Part shown: piece by piece, positions 63,722-64,000 of the stretch
Layout of the letters: each line of letters opens with the position of its first letter
Position numbering within the stretch: position 1 is the stretch's first letter
Origin: Cruorifilaria tuberocauda
Lineage: Eukaryota; Nematoda; Chromadorea; Rhabditida; Onchocercidae
Direction of reading: 5' to 3'
NCBI GenBank assembly: GCA_013365365.1
Contig: JABVXU010000085.1
Location: forward strand, 103,633 to 167,632
Length of the DNA: 64,000 nt
The notes under the pieces: generated by a model
Databases searched by the model: none
Told to the model about the DNA's origin: nothing
What the model saw: the letters and a program-made list of their open reading frames with translations, nothing else
Position numbers and translations under genes: made by a program

Positions 63722-64000
63722 AACAAACACCACGTAACCACGTATTCTTTTACATATGAAATTAGTACGTAAATCAGATTTCTGCCGAACTAATGAAAAA
63801 ATCCATGGTAAAAAAAGCACAGCTCTAAGCCGTTAAAATGAGCATGCAAGCGCAACGCTTGTACGCCTCGCACCCAACTAAGTTTTGTCATTCCGACCAA
63901 ACCGGAACAACCAACCGGCAAACGTAATCATTACGAAAACCTTGCATCTCTCACGGATTTTATAATAAGAGTGCGAGGTAATACAGAAATATAATATAAT
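63722..64000. other. right edge, upstream of the RRM-like gene
   Basis: Upstream flank or 5' exon of the minus-strand RRM-like gene. The frame before the provisional ATG stays open for several codons (KRIRGYVVFV), so a further 5' exon may lie here or beyond the window. Nothing else was recognised. Confidence 0.4.

Noticed and set aside
1..64000. A multi-gene defence, biosynthetic or mobile system
   Set aside because: The genes are unrelated intron-containing nematode genes on mixed strands. No transposase, integrase, reverse transcriptase or bacterial-type insertion was found.

Overview
The window is AT-rich eukaryotic nuclear DNA. Its genes are split by many short introns (about 45 bp to 2 kb) that mostly start GT and end in a U-rich stretch plus CAG/TAG. 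Every protein I can name has its closest remembered relative in nematodes (UNC-93, TRY-1, MBOA-7, APN-1, BRD-1). It is best read as a nematode contig. The low gene density and AT content would suit a clade III / filarial worm, but that is inference. I see no bacterial operon, phage, CRISPR array or rRNA.

Layout. 1-2471 (-): endonuclease IV type AP endonuclease (apn-1), running off the left edge. 4410-7705 (-): complete MBOAT7-like lysophosphatidylinositol acyltransferase. 10118-11871 (-): complete secreted trypsin-like protease of the TRY-1 type. 13763-15597 (-): exon-like pieces of a gene I cannot name, whose reading phases do not join. 16866-22685 (+): complete unc-93. 24907-29986 (+): BARD1/brd-1 (RING, ankyrin, two BRCT). 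31276-34039 (-): LEPROT/Vps55. 35388-44620 (+): a 21-exon Polyhomeotic-like Polycomb protein. 48307-51023 (+): rhodopsin-family GPCR. 53000-55129 (+): ribokinase. 57027-63721 (-): a protein of about 850 residues with repeated RRM-like modules and an arginine-rich tail, not identified.

Exon limits were worked out by hand from splice signals, reading-phase continuity and family alignment from memory. In mboa-7, try-1, unc-93, LEPROT, the Polyhomeotic gene, the GPCR and ribokinase, every exon joins in phase and the total length suits the family. That is the main support for the models. The N-terminus of apn-1, the middle of brd-1 and one junction of the RRM gene remain open.

The genes do not form one pathway. 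DNA repair and chromatin (apn-1, brd-1, Polyhomeotic), membrane lipid and trafficking (mboa-7, LEPROT), neuromuscular or sensory membrane proteins (unc-93, GPCR) and metabolism (ribokinase) are simply neighbours. The most interesting points are: a canonical Polyhomeotic in a nematode; a unc-93 intron whose only phase-compatible donor is GA; a 63-bp duplicated splice-acceptor block inside brd-1; a perfect 22-bp hairpin upstream of unc-93; and the unidentified RRM protein.
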